A stretch of 37,921 bases of DNA from Hirudo medicinalis (lineage: Eukaryota > Annelida > Clitellata > Hirudinida > Hirudinidae), in assembly GCA_011800805.1 (NCBI GenBank), contig MPNW01000048.1, forward strand, positions 6,280 to 44,200, written 5' to 3'. A model generated the notes under the pieces. That model saw nothing but the letters and a program-made list of their open reading frames with translations. It did no database searches and had not been told where the DNA came from. Below, in pieces: positions 33,301-37,430 of this stretch. The translations under genes were made by a program, and so were the position numbers. Numbering within the stretch: position 1 is the stretch's first letter; the number at the start of each line of letters is the position of its first letter.

Positions 33301-35234
33301 TTACATACTGGTCTCTATCAAATCATCAGAAGGCTTTCAAGCACGGAGATGACTTAGCGGACAATATCTGGGTCGTCAAAGCAATCATAAAGATAAAGAT
33401 GGAGCAGAAAAAAGCAAAGGCTGAACCTCATCTTCATCGACATGAGCAAAACATTTTATTCGGTTTCCCATCAATCGATTGTTAGAGCAGCCCAGAGACT
33501 CGGAACTCCGCCGTTCATGCTGAGATACATCTCAGAGGCCTATCGTAACTGCTCAGTCCAATTAGAGATTGGAGGAAAATTGAGTCATGACATTTCAGTG
33601 AACAGAGGAGTCCGGCAAGGGGACCCTATGTCTCTACTTTTTAACGCTGTGATCGACATGGTGATGGTTTAGGTGGACCCTTCCATCAGTGTATATATGG
33701 ACTGGCGATATTAATTTGTCAGTCAGATGCAATTACATGGCATTTGCAGATGATTTGATCCTTTTGTCCTCCTCGGATATTGGAATGAATAAGCTTCTGG
33801 AACAAGTTGAGGCGAAAATTGGATTGTGTATCAGTGCTCAAAAATGCTCGTCTCTGGGGCGGAAGTGCAGAGGAGGAATAACCCCAGGATTGTCAACCCG
33901 GATCCTTACCTCGAGGTCAACAAACATCAATTATCACAGTGAACATTCCTGTTACTTACTCGGTGTCGACATTGGTCCTAAAGTGAAATATGCATCGATA
34001 GAAGAAAAAATTCAGAACAAGTTTCATTGAATATCCAGGGCTCCACTGAAGCCAAATAAAAAAATGTACACTCTCGGGTCCCATCAAATACCAATTCTTG
34101 TGTATTACCTCACCTTTACCAGCATTTCGTTAAAGTCTCTCAATGCTTCTGATACCAAGATAAGATCTGCTGTACGTCAATGGCTGCGCCTTCCAAAGAT
34201 ATGCCGGTTGCTTTCTTCCATGCAGGTGTCAAGGTTGGAGAACTCGGATTACTGCAGCTCAGAAAATGGGTGCCGATCATTAGAATCAATCGAATTGCAA
34301 TGGTGGCACAGTCCAAGTCCAATGAGGATGAGTTTCTGTGGAATGCAAATTTGTCAAGTTGGCTAACCTACTTCTTTTTCGGAAGAAATAAGGAATATTC
34401 GAGGCAGGTAGGCAGGCTAGATTTTCCTCTTTTATTTTTTCCTCAGGTAAGTAAGTTTTCCAAATCAATTGCGCAATTGTTCATTCAGAACCAAGCTGCA
34501 GCATGACCTCGCGTACTCTGATGTCTTTGGAATTGTTGAGCGACCATTGAGTTATAATTTTGTTAATCTATAATATAATCTATATATAATATTATAATAA
34601 TATATAATGTAATTAAATCTTTTTAATTGTGCTCTTTCCCTGGAATTATACAGCATGGAAGAGTGCGAAGCACTGTGCAGCAGAGTAACAATCATGGTGG
34701 CTGGTAAACTTAAGTGCCTAGGAAGCCTGCAACACATTAAAACCAAGTCAGTCAATAGTTTCAATTGTCCCTCGAGTGTTTCAAAGATGTTTGGGGATTG
34801 AAAATTAAATCGGTCACTAAAATTATTTGCAAATCATAACTTTTATTGTGCAGATTCAGCAAAGGATACATCATCAAGTTGAAGCTTAACGCCAAGGCAG
34901 GAGCTTTAAAACACACGGTTAGCGAAGCGAAGAAGTTCATGAGCAACGTCATGCCAGATGCCGAGTTGGTATCAACGCATTACAGCATGTTGGCATACCA
35001 AGCACCTCTAGACTCAAAGGCACTTCCCTCAGCATTGGAGAGTCTTAACTCAGCAAAAAAACAAGGCATTTATGAGGATTTTGTTTTGAACCAAACAACT
35101 TTGGAGCAGGTACTTTTTCATATTGACAAATATTTGTTTTAAACCTTCCAGAATTTTTTAATATCTTGAATGTGATTCAATTTTAGGTTTTTATTGAATT
35201 TGCTGAAGAGGCTGCGAAACAAACAGGAAAATAA
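6301..35234 (+). CDS. ABCA: ABC transporter subfamily A, full-size, ABCA3-like (5' partial, ~33 exons)
   Basis: The placed exons give about 1,615 codons of a protein with the ABCA order TMD1-NBD1-TMD2-NBD2; family members usually have about 1,700 residues, so the N-terminus (first TM helix and early first extracellular domain) is missing here. NBD1 has [28 protein letters not shown] and [11 protein letters not shown]2 has GVNGAGKTT, a Q-loop reading [20 protein letters not shown] and [10 protein letters not shown]. The second extracellular loop is cysteine-bearing. The C-terminus stops soon after the LEQVF motif, as in ABCA3 and unlike the longer ABCA1 tail. ABCA proteins are membrane lipid transporters or floppases; the substrate cannot be inferred. 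Splice phases agree at nearly all junctions and no coding exon is broken, so the gene looks functional despite transposons in its introns. Uncertain: the upstream start, and one or more exons between 25846 and 28637. Confidence 0.93.
6392..7098 (+). other. ABCA intron, 707 bp
   Basis: An open stretch at 6820-6908 after CTTTTCAG looked exon-like but does not fit either neighbouring phase, while the flanking exons join directly to give YWDHN. I therefore call it all intron. Confidence 0.75.
7099..7260 (+). CDS. ABCA exon: end of extracellular loop 1
   Basis: Acceptor TTTTAG, donor GG|GTGAAG. It contains [16 protein letters not shown], the counterpart of the Y-I-R-x-GF-x-x-VQ motif of ABCA3, then HQHFPQ, the conserved F-P before TM2. 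Phase fits both neighbours. Confidence 0.9.
7792..7912 (+). CDS. ABCA exon: TM2 and cytoplasmic start
   Basis: Acceptor TTTTTCAG, donor AAA|GTAAAT. It carries the hydrophobic helix around [17 protein letters not shown] and the [11 protein letters not shown] segment that precedes the family's M-G motif. Confidence 0.9.
7937..8034 (+). repeat. 22-bp tandem repeat, about 4.3 units
   Basis: AAATTATTTGAATTATTACAAG is repeated almost perfectly in the intron just before the exon at 8057. The last unit ends only about 20 bp before the splice acceptor. Confidence 0.95.
8057..8155 (+). CDS. ABCA exon: VMGMS motif and TM3
   Basis: Acceptor GAACAG, donor ACG|GTATGT, phase 0 at both ends, 33 codons. VMGMS followed by W-x-x-W and a hydrophobic run corresponds to the MRMMGLSSW region of ABCA3. 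Confidence 0.88.
8156..8900 (+). other. ABCA intron, 745 bp
   Basis: It carries a copy (8356-8388) of a ~33-bp sequence also present at 7678-7710, in the intron before the 7792 exon. Otherwise AT-rich without coding content. Confidence 0.7.
8901..9107 (+). CDS. ABCA exon: TM4-TM5
   Basis: Acceptor TTCGCAG, donor TAT|GTAAGT, phase 0 at both ends, 69 codons. Two hydrophobic helices surround the family-like segment L-T-K-A-N-L, the counterpart of (F)S-R/K-A-N-x-A in other ABCA proteins. Confidence 0.9.
9227..9470 (+). CDS. ABCA exon: TM5-TM6 loop with GIGVNW
   Basis: [11 protein letters not shown] matches the family motif GIG(V/I)QW-x-x-L. The start uses the acceptor AATTTAAG at 9226, chosen because it alone keeps phase 0 with the previous exon; a TTTTAG at 9243 would break the frame. 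Donor CAG|GTGAGA leaves one base. Confidence 0.8.
9471..10198 (+). other. ABCA intron, 728 bp, nothing recognised
   Basis: AT-rich sequence with poly-T runs and stops in every frame. No repeat or RNA gene is recognised. Confidence 0.65.
10199..10366 (+). CDS. ABCA exon: TMD1-NBD1 linker
   Basis: Acceptor TTATTCAG; the junction codon is Gly, giving SGEF like the P-G-Q-(Y/F)-G motif after TM6. The exon is hydrophilic and rich in Lys, Asp and Asn, as is usual for the linker before NBD1. Donor GAAG|GTTTGA. Confidence 0.85.
10613..10787 (+). CDS. ABCA exon: NBD1 start with Walker A
   Basis: It contains [11 protein letters not shown], the A-loop Tyr region, then [12 protein letters not shown], the Walker A loop that binds ATP phosphates. 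The donor is AT|GTCAGT, which completes Met with the next exon. Confidence 0.95.
10971..11102 (+). CDS. ABCA exon: NBD1 Q-loop
   Basis: Acceptor ACTTACAG. It encodes [14 protein letters not shown] and [10 protein letters not shown]; the Gln is the Q-loop residue. The donor GG|GTTTGT is followed by a 3.3-kb intron filled with repeats. Confidence 0.93.
11360..11880 (-). other. GC-richer island with antisense ORF, unrecognised
   Basis: Base composition is clearly richer in G and C than the surrounding intron. The minus strand has an ORF of about 81 codons (11369-11614) rich in Arg, Ser and Gln. No domain is recognised. It is probably a fragment of a transposable element, possibly the tail of an element distinct from the LINE beside it, since codon and base use differ. 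Confidence 0.4.
12110..13835 (-). pseudogene. Degenerate non-LTR retrotransposon (Jockey/CR1-like LINE)
   Basis: On the minus strand, in 5'-3' order: an ORF1-like piece near 13550-13720 with a coiled-coil-like stretch and [10 protein letters not shown], a motif of LINE ORF1 proteins; the pre-RT region FNVYFANIG near 13115-13140; then reverse-transcriptase motifs NYRPISVL (12776-12799), NNQFGFRG (about 12675-12702), [18 protein letters not shown] (about 12525-12577) and VPQGSIL before FLIYINDL (12375-12422). A later piece (12110-12316) reads [19 protein letters not shown], the usual post-catalytic segment. Stops and frameshifts are frequent. The endonuclease and the FADD catalytic segment are absent. 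Confidence 0.88.
13735..13835 (-). repeat. GC-rich repeat related to 20889-21062
   Basis: CCCAGGGCACTTGCTCCC, then CCCCTCTCGGCGG, closely parallels the order of ACCTTGGGAACTTGCTGTCC, then CCTCTCGACGG, at 21029-21061. The copy may be part of, or inserted next to, the LINE remnant. It makes two overlapping antisense ORFs that I do not treat as genes. Confidence 0.5.
14386..14525 (+). CDS. ABCA exon: NBD1 helical subdomain
   Basis: Acceptor TATTTAG. It begins LTVEEHM, continues [13 protein letters not shown] and ends in SKLSG, so the LSGG signature is split by the next intron. Donor G|GTACGT. Confidence 0.94.
14526..15853 (+). other. ABCA intron, 1.33 kb, nothing recognised
   Basis: AT-rich intron interrupting the NBD1 signature motif. 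It has a simple run of AAT/AAC-type trinucleotides near 15360-15410 and no coding or RNA feature that I can support. Confidence 0.7.
15854..15991 (+). CDS. ABCA exon: NBD1 signature and Walker B
   Basis: It completes LSGGM and carries [10 protein letters not shown]: Walker B, the catalytic Glu and the D-loop. Acceptor TTTGTAG, donor ACAA|GTAGCC. Confidence 0.95.
16227..16397 (+). CDS. ABCA exon: NBD1 H-loop
   Basis: THSMDEAD contains the switch His. It is followed by [21 protein letters not shown] and a GKGYKL segment, like the family's L-x-x-x-Y-G-x-GY. Acceptor ATTCTAG, donor G|GTGAGG. Confidence 0.95.
16491..16726 (+). CDS. ABCA exon: post-NBD1 regulatory domain
   Basis: Acceptor TTTTTAG. 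It encodes [11 protein letters not shown], the counterpart of E-L-x-(F/Y)-x-LP, and [10 protein letters not shown], which in the family continues directly with VF. Two codons later the genomic frame reads TGA, and the only way to rejoin the VF of the next exon in phase is a GC donor, GAG|GCATGA. Confidence 0.85.
16867..16918 (+). CDS. ABCA exon: VFVRINEL segment
   Basis: The acceptor CTTCAAG joins LEE to VFVRINEL, giving the canonical LEEVF-x-x family sequence. Donor CAG|GTTGGT at 16918 is preferred; TAA|GTCCAG at 16912 keeps the same phase and is an alternative. Confidence 0.75.
16983..17110 (+). CDS. ABCA exon: cytoplasmic segment before TM7
   Basis: It encodes [17 protein letters not shown], matching the Q-x-x-A-(L/M)-x-x-KR pattern before TM7 in ABCA proteins, ending SSLVTQ. 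The next exon starts ILTPLAL, so the best junction is CAG|GCAAGC, a near-consensus GC donor. A GT donor at 17120 (CAA|GTTATT) would add Ala-Ser-Gln in the same phase. Confidence 0.85.
17192..17340 (+). CDS. ABCA exon: TM7 and start of extracellular loop 2
   Basis: Acceptor TTTTTAG. The hydrophobic run [13 protein letters not shown] corresponds to TM7, followed by a polar and aromatic extracellular sequence. Donor GC|GTTAGT. Confidence 0.78.
17478..17603 (+). CDS. ABCA exon: extracellular loop 2, part 1
   Basis: The acceptor TTTGCAAG and donor AC|GTAATT fit the phases of both neighbours. It contains one Cys in SVRCLKD, resembling the F-G-x-R-C segment of ABCA1-type loops. Loop sequences diverge rapidly, so support comes mainly from phase and position. 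Confidence 0.7.
17680..17795 (+). CDS. ABCA exon: extracellular loop 2, Cys cluster
   Basis: Acceptor ATTTACAG. It encodes a short Cys-rich stretch, [14 protein letters not shown], at the position where ABCA1-type proteins carry C-x-C and C-P motifs. These probably form disulphides and include possible N-glycosylation sites (NVS, NAS). Confidence 0.78.
17894..18095 (+). CDS. ABCA exon: extracellular loop 2, part 3
   Basis: Acceptor TTCTTTTAG, donor AACAG|GTGATT. An internal GTAAGT at about 17959 is read through, because the frame stays open and no usable acceptor follows closely. The end [10 protein letters not shown] resembles the I-S-D-Y-L-x-K motif of ABCA1. Confidence 0.82.
18243..18438 (+). 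CDS. ABCA exon: RYGGF segment of extracellular loop 2
   Basis: The junction codon makes Arg and the exon opens YGGFEF, matching the (R)YGGFS motif of ABCA1-type loops. Two N-x-S/T sites follow (NIS, NSS, with NFT later). Donor CGG|GTAAGT. Confidence 0.88.
18439..19061 (+). other. ABCA intron, 623 bp, nothing recognised
   Basis: AT-rich intron with a short ACTTCTAAAAA duplication near 18715-18735. No coding or RNA feature is supported. Confidence 0.65.
19062..19198 (+). CDS. ABCA exon: IWHNNYG segment of extracellular loop 2
   Basis: Acceptor TATCTTCAG. IWHNNYG followed by [13 protein letters not shown] matches the V-W-F-N-N-x-G-(W/Y)-H-x-x-x-x-x-x-N-x-x-x-N-A-(I/L)-L motif conserved across ABCA proteins. 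Donor AA|GTGAGA. Confidence 0.92.
19593..19770 (+). CDS. ABCA exon: TM8 and [16 protein letters not shown]
   Basis: Acceptor TTGACAG. It contains [20 protein letters not shown] and [10 protein letters not shown], strong matches to the ABCA motifs SFVVFLIQER, KHLQFISG and YW-x-SNF-x-WD. The donor ATG|GTTAGC keeps phase 0 with the exon 4.2 kb away. Confidence 0.93.
20600..21300. repeat. Insert bounded by CCGGATA-rich segments
   Basis: Left block 20605-20655 and right block 21267-21297 both consist of repeated CCGGATA/ATCGGATAATT units. Such blocks occur at the ends of some non-autonomous DNA transposons; here they lie about 660 bp apart around the GC-rich repeat at 20889. No target duplication was found. 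Confidence 0.4.
20889..21062. repeat. Short GC-rich repeat, ~175 bp
   Basis: It starts AGGGCCACCGAC and ends CTCGACGGCCATG, giving short terminal inverted similarity. The interior has GGGTCCCTAGGCCCC and GGGACCTTGGGAACTTGC. A related sequence lies at 13735-13835. It makes an antisense ORF (20867-21091) that I regard as spurious. Confidence 0.5.
21310..22900. repeat. AT-rich ~305-bp satellite arranged as two opposed arrays
   Basis: A recurring motif of the form AAAATTCACC-N-(G)TTAAAGATAT appears forward near 21571, 21885 and 22085, and reversed near 22245, 22555 and 22860, so spacing within arms is about 200-315 bp. A second motif, TTGCAAAAATTACCTTT, recurs near 21447 and 21757 and reversed near 22355 and 22665. 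Orientation flips between about 22100 and 22240. Units are diverged, AT-rich and non-coding. Confidence 0.75.
23200..23240 (+). repeat. Isolated partial satellite unit
   Basis: TAAAAATCACCCGTTAAAGATGTAAT repeats the core motif of the 21310-22900 array in forward orientation. Only the core is recognisable. Confidence 0.45.
23241..23987 (+). other. End of 4.2-kb intron, no gene recognised
   Basis: It contains a local GC-rich patch at 23380-23440 with CAGGTAAG twice plus a related CAGGTAGC, and an antisense ORF at 23717-23917 without recognisable domains. I do not call a gene here. Confidence 0.5.
23988..24103 (+). CDS. ABCA exon: TM9
   Basis: The acceptor TGCGGCAG sits in phase 0 after WDM. 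It encodes a strongly hydrophobic helix, [15 protein letters not shown], then a short loop and another hydrophobic start, LLCVCFG. Donor GG|GTTAGT. Confidence 0.85.
25272..25416 (+). pseudogene. Unrecognised ORF segment at the right end of the TA-flanked element
   Basis: After CTATCTTTTAG, the frame is open for about 47 codons and reads KSQTEVFK, then [20 protein letters not shown], stopping inside the right inverted repeat. Residues look protein-like and include an N at one codon. It may be the end of the element's gene or captured host sequence. It does not fit the transporter, whose frame joins 24103 directly to 25762. Confidence 0.35.
25312..25312. other. Ambiguous base N
   Basis: A single unresolved position in an otherwise open reading frame. 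It may mark a low-quality call or a one-base scaffold gap. Confidence 0.9.
25762..25846 (+). CDS. ABCA exon: TM10 (3' end uncertain)
   Basis: Acceptor TTTTCAG; GG+A completes Gly. It encodes [14 protein letters not shown], matching the I-x-PL-M-Y-x-x-(S/N)-F-x-F motif, then [10 protein letters not shown], like the T-x-x-x-x-N that follows. I end it at TG|GTACTG, but the frame stays open to 26029, and later donors (for example near 25919) are possible. Confidence 0.8.
26187..26343 (+). other. Possible ABCA exon region (TM11), weak
   Basis: Open frame with the hydrophobic stretch [19 protein letters not shown], preceded by pyrimidine-rich sequence and an AG. An acceptor at GGTATTAG|G would phase with the preceding exon and add Trp. 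The conserved F-P-x-x-x-L-G motif expected here is not visible, so this is only a candidate. Confidence 0.25.
26600..26930 (+). repeat. Satellite unit, inverted relative to 22170-22500
   Basis: 26610-26900 is a clear reverse-complement match to about 22170-22500, including ATTTCAATCCTCATTCTTAT and the GTCGATTGAGAC segment. It shows that the satellite family also exists as dispersed single units. Confidence 0.85.
26931..28636 (+). other. ABCA intron region with SINE; expected exon(s) not found
   Basis: Besides the SINE, this holds AT-rich sequence and an antisense pair of overlapping ORFs (27755-28074) of low complexity that are not convincing genes. The transporter should have an exon with an F-P-x-x-x-L-G motif somewhere between 25846 and 28637; I could not identify it. 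Confidence 0.5.
27385..27700 (+). repeat. tRNA-derived SINE
   Basis: The head near 27395-27455 has an A-box-like TGGCGTAATG and a B-box-like GGGTTAGAATCC about 33 bp apart, the internal RNA polymerase III promoter of tRNA genes. The stretch is not a plausible intact tRNA. The body ends with TATAAATGGTATAGCG and ATTAAAAAGTGCC, which recur at 4600 and 5330. An A/T-rich tail follows. Confidence 0.7.
28637..28805 (+). CDS. ABCA exon: last TM helix
   Basis: Acceptor ATAACAG. It encodes [20 protein letters not shown], the amphipathic and hydrophobic end of TMD2, then a basic segment, YNFRVR, before NBD2. Donor AG|GTAATT joins the next exon as Arg. Confidence 0.82.
28806..30628 (+). other. ABCA intron, 1.8 kb
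   Basis: It contains opposed unrecognised ORFs at 28993-29335, a paired TAAGCCCCGCCA motif (29776 and 29819), an ORF of 71 codons at 29892-30107 without known domain, and a ~62-bp tandem duplication at 30395-30510. None is supported as a gene. Confidence 0.6.
30395..30510 (+). repeat. ~62-bp tandem duplication
   Basis: The block carrying TCAGTACACCACTT followed by an AT-rich ATAAAGTATAATA-like stretch occurs twice in direct orientation, starting near 30397 and 30456. Confidence 0.75.
30629..30743 (+). CDS. ABCA exon: TMD2-NBD2 linker
   Basis: Acceptor TTTCCAG. It encodes an acidic linker, [16 protein letters not shown], and then [16 protein letters not shown], the start of NBD2 (compare the family D-V-x-x-E-R and I-x-x-L-x-K-x-Y). 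Donor AAA|GTAATG. Confidence 0.92.
30820..31034 (+). CDS. ABCA exon: NBD2 Walker A
   Basis: Acceptor CTTTCTAG after a 76-bp intron. It begins VYSPG (A-loop Tyr), then [20 protein letters not shown] and NGAGKTT (Walker A), and ends [17 protein letters not shown]-x-NGAGK is diagnostic of the second ABCA nucleotide-binding domain. Confidence 0.97.
31386..31527 (+). CDS. ABCA exon: NBD2 Q-loop
   Basis: The acceptor TTGACAG completes Ser. It encodes [20 protein letters not shown]; the usual GYCPQFDA is altered to GYCRQSDA, while the Q-loop Gln is kept. RGVPKNYL follows, as in the family. Donor GAA|GTAAGT. Confidence 0.94.
31601..31735 (+). CDS. ABCA exon: NBD2 signature
   Basis: Acceptor ACTTCAG, phase 0 at both ends. 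It contains [19 protein letters not shown], the ABC signature, and [10 protein letters not shown], the hydrophobic part of Walker B. Donor CTC|GTGAGT. Confidence 0.96.
31854..31957 (+). CDS. ABCA exon: NBD2 catalytic DEPTTGVDP
   Basis: Acceptor [21 protein letters not shown] holds the catalytic Glu and D-loop. The exon ends VIFTSH plus AG of the next Ser codon, so the intron splits the H-loop right after the switch His. Confidence 0.96.
32230..32349 (-). repeat. Left 120-bp inverted copy flanking the R2-like remnant
   Basis: Reverse complement of 34336-34455 with only a few mismatches over exactly 120 bp, including AAATTTGTCAAGTTGGCT and the GCAGGCAGGCTAGATTTTCC stretch. The sequence lies in the element's 3' coding part on the right, so the left copy is an inverted fragment of that part. 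Confidence 0.92.
34336..34455 (+). repeat. Right 120-bp copy of the inverted pair
   Basis: It encodes a [21 protein letters not shown] segment downstream of the RT. Identity with the left copy stops sharply at both ends. Confidence 0.92.
34654..34746 (+). CDS. ABCA exon: SMEECEAL segment
   Basis: Acceptor [24 protein letters not shown] and [12 protein letters not shown] are nearly the family consensus after the H-loop. Donor AA|GTCAGT. Confidence 0.97.
34854..35109 (+). CDS. ABCA exon: C-terminal regulatory domain
   Basis: Acceptor TTGTGCAG. It encodes [11 protein letters not shown], counterpart of F-G-x-GY-x-(L/I), a variable middle, LAYQAP, counterpart of L-x-Y-x-(L/V)-P, and [13 protein letters not shown], like the (I/V)-x-D-(Y/F)-x-(V/L)-x-Q-x-x-L-(D/E)-Q motif. 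Donor CAG|GTACTT. Confidence 0.95.
35187..35234 (+). CDS. ABCA terminal exon
   Basis: Acceptor TTTTAG. It encodes [15 protein letters not shown] and TAA; with LEQ of the previous exon it forms LEQVF, the end signature of ABCA proteins. No long C-terminal tail follows. Confidence 0.93.
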   Translation, partial: VFIEFAEEAAKQTGK

Positions 35235-35263
35235 ATTTATACATACAACCTCAATTATAAAAA

Positions 35264-35269
35264 AATAAA
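35264..35269 (+). promoter_or_regulatory. Poly(A) signal of the ABCA gene
   Basis: AATAAA lies 29 bases past the stop codon, in an A-rich context followed by a T/G-rich stretch, as expected for a 3' end. Confidence 0.75.
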
Positions 35270-35440
35270 GCAATCATTTGTTATTTTCGTGAAGTTTTCA
35301 AAGTTTTTTACCCAAGTAATTTAGTAACTTGTAACGAACAAATGCTTTCCCTCACTTTCAAAGAGTTTAGTTGTTAAGTTAAGCACGATAATAATTCAAT
35401 TACTCAAAAAAATCATATACAGACATTCGTACAAATTGAA

Positions 35441-35494
35441 TTAGAGCTTCGCATTTTCGATCTTTCTGAGTGTCCCGAATATTCGGCGGACATC
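35441..35494 (-). CDS. ACOX terminal exon with AKL signal
   Basis: Acceptor TTTTCACCAG on the minus strand, then DVRRIFGTLRKIENAKL and a stop. It fits the usual oxidase end of a basic helix followed by S/A-K-L, and joins exon 35685-35891 in phase 0. Confidence 0.8.
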   Translation of the reverse strand, partial: DVRRIFGTLRKIENAKL

Positions 35495-37430
35495 CTGGTG
35501 AAAACAATCAGTATAAAAAAAGTCGTATTGTATTTACTTTATCCAATTTCACTGACTTCGTCCACATCCAAAGGAAAAATTTGAGTTGATTCAAAAGTTT
35601 TCTGAAATATTCCTCCGTCATAATTTCCGATACAACTATCANAAAAAAAGTCGTATTGTATTTACTTTATCCAATTTCACTGACTTCGTCCACATCCAAA
35701 GGAAAAATTTGAGTTGATTCAAAAGTTTTCTGAAATATTCCTCCGTCATAATTTCCGATACAACTATCAACCTCAATGTCAGTGTGGTCAAATGCGTCTC
35801 CGAAAGCCATTGCGTTAAGCGCCAATTTCTCGACCAAAGCTTCAGTTGAAGCCACGAGAAGGTGAATCGTTTCTGGCTTCACAAAGCCGTCCTGTTTGTC
35901 CGTATGAGTTGGGAGTCATTGAGAATTATCACAAGTTGATAAAATAACTTGATTTCAATAAGCGAATTTGCCTGTTGCATCCAATTACTTTAAATCATTT
36001 CCTAAAGATTACATCTGGTTTAACACGGAATTACTAGCAATGCAAACTTTATTTGATATGTGACATCGTAGCGCTAGTTTAACGACATAGCTAGGCTAAA
36101 TGGTTTCTTGTAAAAAGCAAGTAAGAACAACTTAATCAGAATACTGCTAGCCTGAAGGAGGACGTCCTTGTTGCTGATTAAATTAAGAGCAGCGTAGTAG
36201 CGCAACAAGTTAGACATTGCCAATTGTAACTGGATGTCCTCGATGGATCGAACGACTCTAAGAAATGAATCCACGGCGTACTTGACTGAGTGAATCTTGA
36301 TGGACAAGGTGATTGAACTTGGGATGTTAATTAGTTTTTAAAATGTGGAGATGTCTTAAAACATTAATAATTAATTAGTGATACGAAAATGCTAAACAAA
36401 TTCATGCCTTACCTTCTTAGCATAAGAAATTAGAATTCAAGTCAAGAACGATAACTCAACTGACTTTTCATCCTCCCAACTGTCCCACATTTTTTCTTAG
36501 GATTTTAATTAATTCTAAATGCAATTATGAATTTTTCTTAATTTCGATTTGCTACTTAATTGCTACTCTGATTGCTTTTGCTCTCGATGGCTATATGTAT
36601 TAATTGGTTCCCTCATAACCCATCTAGGGTTTTCATGGCACTTAAAAATTCTGACAAATAAATAAATAAGAATTAAATATCAAAACTCTCGAAAAACCAT
36701 CCCGCAGAAGATGTGAATTACCGGCTATTCAAGGTGAAATTACCTATTATTTCTAGTATATAGTAGTATCACCTGTAATCACTGTGAAATGTTGCAACAA
36801 TAACCTCAGCTGCTCTGACGAGGTCCACAGAGCACTTATTCCAGGCTTCGTGTGCCTTCAATCCACTTTTTACCATGAGCTTCATTCTCTTATTTACTTT
36901 ATTCAAGAGTCTACAAGAATTTAAATTTATTTAATTAAACTCAACAAAACAATACCTAAGCAGAATACTTTTTCTATTAATGTAAACAAAATTTTGTCGC
37001 GGTTCAGCATAAACTCTTAAGACTGCAAATTTATTAAAGTGAGGAGATTAATTGTTAACTAACACAAAAATAATTAAATATAATGACAGAGTTTAGTTAG
37101 GATGACATAGTTTAATTAGGATGACATAATTTAGTTACGATGACAGAGTTTAGTTAGAATGATAGTTATTTAGTTACAATGACATAAATGCATTGTGACC
37201 AGATGACTGTTCCATTTTTGTTCTGCTACAGGCAAATAAATATTGAAGGAAATAATAAATTAATGTTAATTAAATCTTAAAAACACCTGCATGCTAAATA
37301 TTCATGGGCTTCAATCAGTCCCTCCAATCTAAGTTCTTCGTCGAGAGATGTTCGCGTCCATTCCCGATTATCGAGGTGTTTCGTAGTCTCCCCCTTCATG
37401 TGAATTTCATTAACGACTTTTATTAGATAC
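35441..37430 (-). CDS. ACOX: Peroxisomal acyl-CoA oxidase, C-terminal part (5' partial, five exons)
   Basis: Five minus-strand exons join in phase into about 216 codons of the C-terminal oxidase domain. Landmarks: EAWNKCSVDLVRAAE, the dimer and FAD-side helix motif; SNLLRYYAALNLISNKD, like the L-C-x-LY-x-L-x-x-I-x-x-N-x-GD motif; ALNAMAFGDAFDHTD, like R-x-N-A-V-A-L-V-D-AFD; and IGNYDGGIF, like LGRYDGNVY. The product ends AKL, a PTS1-type peroxisomal import signal. The family oxidises acyl-CoA to trans-2-enoyl-CoA with H2O2 release, the first step of peroxisomal beta-oxidation. The N-terminal FAD domains lie outside the window. The gene converges on the ABC transporter. Confidence 0.88.
35515..35767. 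repeat. ~126-bp tandem duplication split by N at 35642
   Basis: 35516-35641 and 35643-35767 are the same sequence, each starting at AAAAAGTCGTATTG; the copies look identical. A single N lies at the joint. The duplicated part includes the end of an ACOX exon. Identity and the N suggest two contigs joined without merging their overlap rather than a biological duplication. Confidence 0.85.
35685..35891 (-). CDS. ACOX exon: DAFDHTD and YDGG motifs
   Basis: Acceptor GACAAACAG, donor GAA|GTCAGT, 69 codons, phase 0 at both ends. It holds FGDAFDHTDIEV and IGNYDGGIFQKTFES. The last part is repeated, out of place, at 35558-35640 because of the tandem duplication. Confidence 0.88.
36152..36295 (-). CDS. 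ACOX exon: helical domain
   Basis: 48 codons, phase 0. IHSVKYAVDSFLRVVRSIED aligns with the A-H-x-x-Y-V-V-x-x-F segment of oxidases. It ends DVLLQ; joining to DGFVK requires the donor CAG|GCTAGC, a GC donor, since GT donors further on do not keep the frame. The acceptor is CATCAAG. Confidence 0.78.
36805..36910 (-). CDS. ACOX exon: EAWN motif
   Basis: Acceptor TTCTTGTAG, donor GAG|GTTATT. It encodes LLNKVNKRMKLMVKSG and EAWNKCSVDLVRAAE, a highly typical oxidase motif. Confidence 0.9.
37083..37190 (+). repeat. ~19-bp tandem repeat, about five units
   Basis: Imperfect repeats of GATGACAGAGTTTAGTTAG lie within an intron of the ACOX gene. Units differ at a few positions. Confidence 0.85.
37287..37430 (-). 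CDS. ACOX exon: first seen in the window
   Basis: Acceptor AATTCCAG, donor AG|GTGTTT. It encodes VVNEIHMKGETT and SLDEELRLEGLIEAHEYLAC. The last codon joins the next exon as Arg, giving ACRLL, similar to the A-x-R-L helix of oxidases. It needs two bases from an unseen upstream exon. Confidence 0.75.

Larger units (their letters stand above)
32230..34510 (+). pseudogene. Degenerate R2-like non-LTR retrotransposon
   Basis: In plus-strand order: a C-x2-C zinc-finger remnant (CDFC at 32434-32445, with an in-frame stop), a Myb-like WTEEEY (32551), then RT parts LLVFLKTRN (about 33190), [10 protein letters not shown] (about 33270), [13 protein letters not shown] (about 33330), [12 protein letters not shown] (about 33442), [11 protein letters not shown] (33601-33633), [11 protein letters not shown] with both catalytic Asp (33749-33754), and [11 protein letters not shown] then [12 protein letters not shown] (34165-34230). 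This finger, Myb and RT order is that of R2-type elements, whose RT lacks an apurinic endonuclease. Stops and frameshifts are frequent and the C-terminal restriction-like endonuclease is absent. Confidence 0.9.
31958..34653 (+). other. ABCA intron, 2.7 kb, holding an R2-like element
   Basis: The intron lies between TSH and SMEECEAL of NBD2. Nearly all of it beyond 32230 is retrotransposon sequence. The exon borders are intact, so splicing out the insert would restore a normal H-loop. Confidence 0.88.
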
